Below are positions 28,221-31,087 of a stretch of 31,087 nucleotides of DNA, piece after piece (positions within the stretch are counted from its first letter, which is position 1; every line of letters begins with the position of its first letter). A program made the translations under genes and the position numbers. The stretch is taken from NCBI RefSeq assembly GCF_001186125.1, contig NW_014039638.1, forward strand, positions 1 to 31,087, in the 5' to 3' direction. The notes beneath the pieces were generated by a model that had not been told where the DNA came from, ran no database searches, and worked only from the letters and a program-made list of their open reading frames with translations. This DNA is from Sphaeroforma arctica JP610. Lineage: Eukaryota; Opisthokonta; Ichthyosporea; Ichthyophonida.

Positions 28221-31087
28221 TATCTTTATTTGTTTACACGCTATTGCTATATACAATGCCTTGATGTCCAGAATGGACTTGTGGCTACCGGCAAGGTGTT
28301 GGCAGATGCCGTGGCCCTGTTTCTCAGGGAAGGGCGGTCTGCATGATCAGGTTGTTCTGGCTGGTCGTTTGTGTTTTGGTTTGGCGATGGGTGGGGTTTT
28401 CTATTTGTTATGTCGTGTATATATCTGTACTAGGTACCTTGGCTGACTTGACACAAGAATTGGCGATATACTGACGAAAGTATGAATATCGTTGGAGCTA
28501 AATATGAGGTAAGTGTAATGGCACGAAGGCTACATTTTCCTCACTACCGCATCACCGGGCCGCTATGTGCGACTGTGCCTGCCGGTAGGCCTTCAGGGAG
28601 GATGGGGACGGGGTGGAGGACATTTCATCGCAGTGTGGGTCGTGATATATAAGCTATTCCGTTTCAAGTCAATACATAGCTGCCGTAAGGATATTCGCCA
28701 ACGATTGATCAAGTCAGGTGGGGTAACACTGTTACAGATATATGCTAGTGTGATGTCTAAGGGGATGTTTTTGTTTATATCCTGGTCGATGTCGAAGAGT
28801 GGGTGTATGTGGTGATTGGGAAGTGTCCGCTTCCAGTACTGTGGGGTTACGATGTATGCACATGCTTCAGGGTGAAGCGTGTTAAAGTCAATGTTGTGTG
28901 TATCGATCCACAAGAGTCTATTTGGTTGCTCGAAGCGGCGTCTTATCTCCAATGATGGCCATGTGAAGATATTTTGTGGGTGCATACTATCAATGCCTAA
29001 TGTGTGCACCAAAGTTGTGATGAGCCGTGGTACTGGAAACATATGTTCTGTTAAGGGCCTTGGCGCAACGGGGCCCTTGTGTAGGTCCTGTAGCTGGTCG
29101 TGGAGGGTAAGCATATCCGTATATCGTTTGCGTGAGTAGAGGGCATCGATAAGGTTGCTATCTACTGCGACTTCTTGTCGAGGTGTGATTAGTTTGGACA
29201 CATAGGGCATCACGTTTGGACATGTGAAGTGTGAGGTAGTATATGGGGTTCTACCACAACCTATGCATGTGAGACCTGCCGGGGTCTTTTCTAGCGTGAA
29301 CATATACCTTTTTGTGATGTAAAGAGCTACTATCGTCGGGACGCGAAATAAGAGGCTACTAAAGCAGTGATGTTCCAGTGGAGTGTCGAATTGATAGCGG
29401 TCTTCTTCCCCCGGATACAGCAGGCGGAAGCGAAGTTCACGTGTTGCCATTTTGTGTAGTTCTTGGTCCTTTGCCATTGGTTTGCGGTTCTTGTAGCCAG
29501 TAAATAATTCTGTTATTGCTACTTGACATTTGTTTAAGATGATTAAGCAGGCAAACACACTGCCAGGTGCACATTGCCCTGGCAGTTAGTTGCCCACAGA
29601 ATTTAAGAAGTATATACATTGTCTTTGTTGGACGTTTGGGTGGAATTTGTTAGCGGCTGTGGATGTAATATACCCTGCTGCTTTGTGAATTATGGTGTCT
29701 AGTTGTTCGAGTTTTGAATCAATTTGTGTGATAAGCGATGGGTTTGCCAATGGTATGAAGGCGAGGCCGTATGTGATCTTTGATATAATAAATACATTAA
29801 AGATAGTGAGTTTGTTATGAGGGTGTAGGTGTGTACCAGCTCGAAATCCGTGTGTGCCACTGTGTTCAATTGTTTCGGATAGAGTGTTAATGCGGGCTGC
29901 TAACATCTTGAGTACATCAATACCATCGGATGACATTGGGAATCCCAAGTATTTAGCGTGGGTGTGGTGATCGAGTCGCCAAGCATCAATGATTTCTTGT
30001 GTTTCTCGTTTCTTGGTGGAACATGTATTGATTTGGTGGGATGGAATTCGACGCCGGAGCGTATTCCCATACGTGTGTTTGGTTAAGGCAACGTTGCAAT
30101 TTGTTTGTATCATAGTTGTAAAGGGATAGGTCGTCGACCCACGCGAGAACCGTGAGGGTCTATCTTTTCAAGGTTTTCTAAGAGTGGGTCTATGTATATG
30201 TTGAATAATGTGGGTGCAATTGGGTCTCCTTGGGTGAGGCCCTGGGACCGTGGGAACTGTGGAGATAGGATCTGTTGGTATGTCACACGCGATGTTACAT
30301 TATGTTACATGTTTGTAAATAGTGTAATGAGTGGTGTGGGCACCTTTCGGTTATGAAGGAGACCTCATAAGCGGTACAATTTGACTGAGTCGTAAGCTTT
30401 CTTTATGTCTAAGAATACTTGATGCGTATCTTTGTCTTGTGGGCTTACTTGATTGATATATTCATGTAGCGTAAGGGCATGCGTGAAGCATGAGTGTCCT
30501 GATTTGAAGCCGCCTTGTCTTTTATGCGTTTTAAAAGCTGGGTGTTGGTTCATGTATCCCAACCGTACGATTTGGAAAATACGTCTAAGTATTTGCGTGA
30601 GTGTAATTGGTCGAAACTCTTGCGGACCTGCGGGAATTTCTACTTCTGGTATAGGAACGATCATAGTACACAGCCAGGCGTGTGGTACGATGCCCGTATA
30701 TAATATCTTGTTGAATAAACAGGCAAGTATTTTAAGAAATGGTGATTAAGGGTTTGGCTTTCCTTAAAGTTTGTGACCTGGAGGATATGTGTCGATAGCT
30801 GCTTTGAGTATATCTATATGTATGCCATCAGGTCCAATTCCTTTGCGACTATCGTATGCGAGTATTGCGTACATAATATTCTCTCTGGTAAAAATATCAC
30901 CATCAAGAGGTATATGTTCTGTATGTGTCTGTTCTGGAATTTTGTAGAACTTTTTCTTGTTGAACAGTTGATTCAGAAAAGTACTTCTGATATTGGCAGT
31001 TGGTATCGTGGTGTTTGGTGTAGAGGGTTGTATTCTGCGTGATTTTTTCTGTTTGTTGTACAATTTAACTATTGTGATATTAGGAAG
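28221..31087 (-). mobile_element. LINE family B, open at the window edge
   Basis: Non-LTR retrotransposon in minus orientation; the 5' part lies beyond 31087. It encodes RT from the fingers to the C-terminal domain and is a relative of LINE A, sharing the post-RT segment (KYLGFPMSS), the knuckle ending SHFTC and the terminal domain (MFPVPRLITTL against MFPIPRLITLL). The 3' UTR should run from the stop at 28593 to near 28221, where the minus strand reads CAAATAAAGATA and then telomere-like CCTAAACCC units. That 3' limit is inferred, as no second copy is present to compare. Confidence 0.75.
28593..31063 (-). pseudogene. LINE B reverse transcriptase polyprotein, 5'-open and interrupted
   Basis: N to C on the minus strand: FTRENIMYAILAYDSRKGIG and PDGIHIDILK (31063-30764, RT 0/1 region); FRPITLTQILRRIFQ, GGFKSGHSCFTHAL and HQVFLDIKKAYDSV (30664-30365, including the first catalytic Asp); LTQGDPIAPTLFNIYIDPLL (about 30240-30170); WVDDLSLYNYDT with VDD at 30130-30138; the thumb from 30113; a knuckle CX2CX8HX2C at about 29267-29220; and the terminal domain to 28593. 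Frame changes separate the first blocks. From 30113 to 28593 the frame is continuous apart from one TAA at 29586-29588. No endonuclease is in the window. The element is dead as seen, though few changes separate it from an open frame, so it is probably younger than the LTR element. Confidence 0.82.

Overview
The window is a piece of a eukaryotic nuclear genome. It has a spliced protein-coding gene with GT-AG and apparently GC-AG introns, two families of non-LTR retrotransposon (LINE), an old Ty3/Gypsy-type LTR element, a DNA transposon with terminal inverted repeats, many minisatellites and short telomere-like motifs. AT-rich intergenic DNA, roughly 1 kb introns and a GC-richer low-complexity host protein would suit a unicellular relative of animals or a similar protist. 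That placement is a guess; nothing here identifies the species.

Layout. 1-345: AT-rich flank with a telomere-like run. About 346-6905: fossil Ty3/Gypsy (chromovirus-like) element, plus strand, with short terminal repeats and an extra methyltransferase-like segment between RNase H and integrase. 6976-9430: LINE family A, minus strand, a 5'-truncated copy followed head-to-tail by a second 3' end. 9430-14477: AT-rich sequence with a structured hairpin, an unrecognised plus-strand ORF and a degraded minus-strand coding-like cluster. 14478-15054: a third LINE A 3' end. 15055-16016: a DNA transposon that appears to have landed in it. 16017-18608: intergenic DNA with GC-rich repeats, a CTGCA-rich fold-back and an assembly gap flanked by (AC)n and (TG)n. 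18609-27644: a seven-exon plus-strand host gene. 28221-31087: LINE family B, minus strand, running off the window.

The host gene is the main new result. Seven exons (84, 95, 174, 1210, 1232, 62 and 119 bp) keep one reading frame across six splice junctions and give a 991-residue protein. It is almost wholly low-complexity and polar (His/Thr, Arg/Asp and Arg/Ser tracts), with a short helical stretch and a C-terminal CAP-Gly domain split over the last three exons. The CAP-Gly domain implies binding to microtubules or to EEY/F-tailed partners.

Each of the six introns has its own tandem repeat. Several repeat units contain splice-like signals: a duplicated donor in intron 2, TACTAAC in intron 4, and a repeat that runs into the acceptor in intron 6. 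Telomere-like AAACCCTAAA/TTTAGGG motifs are scattered through introns 1-4 and the intergenic DNA.
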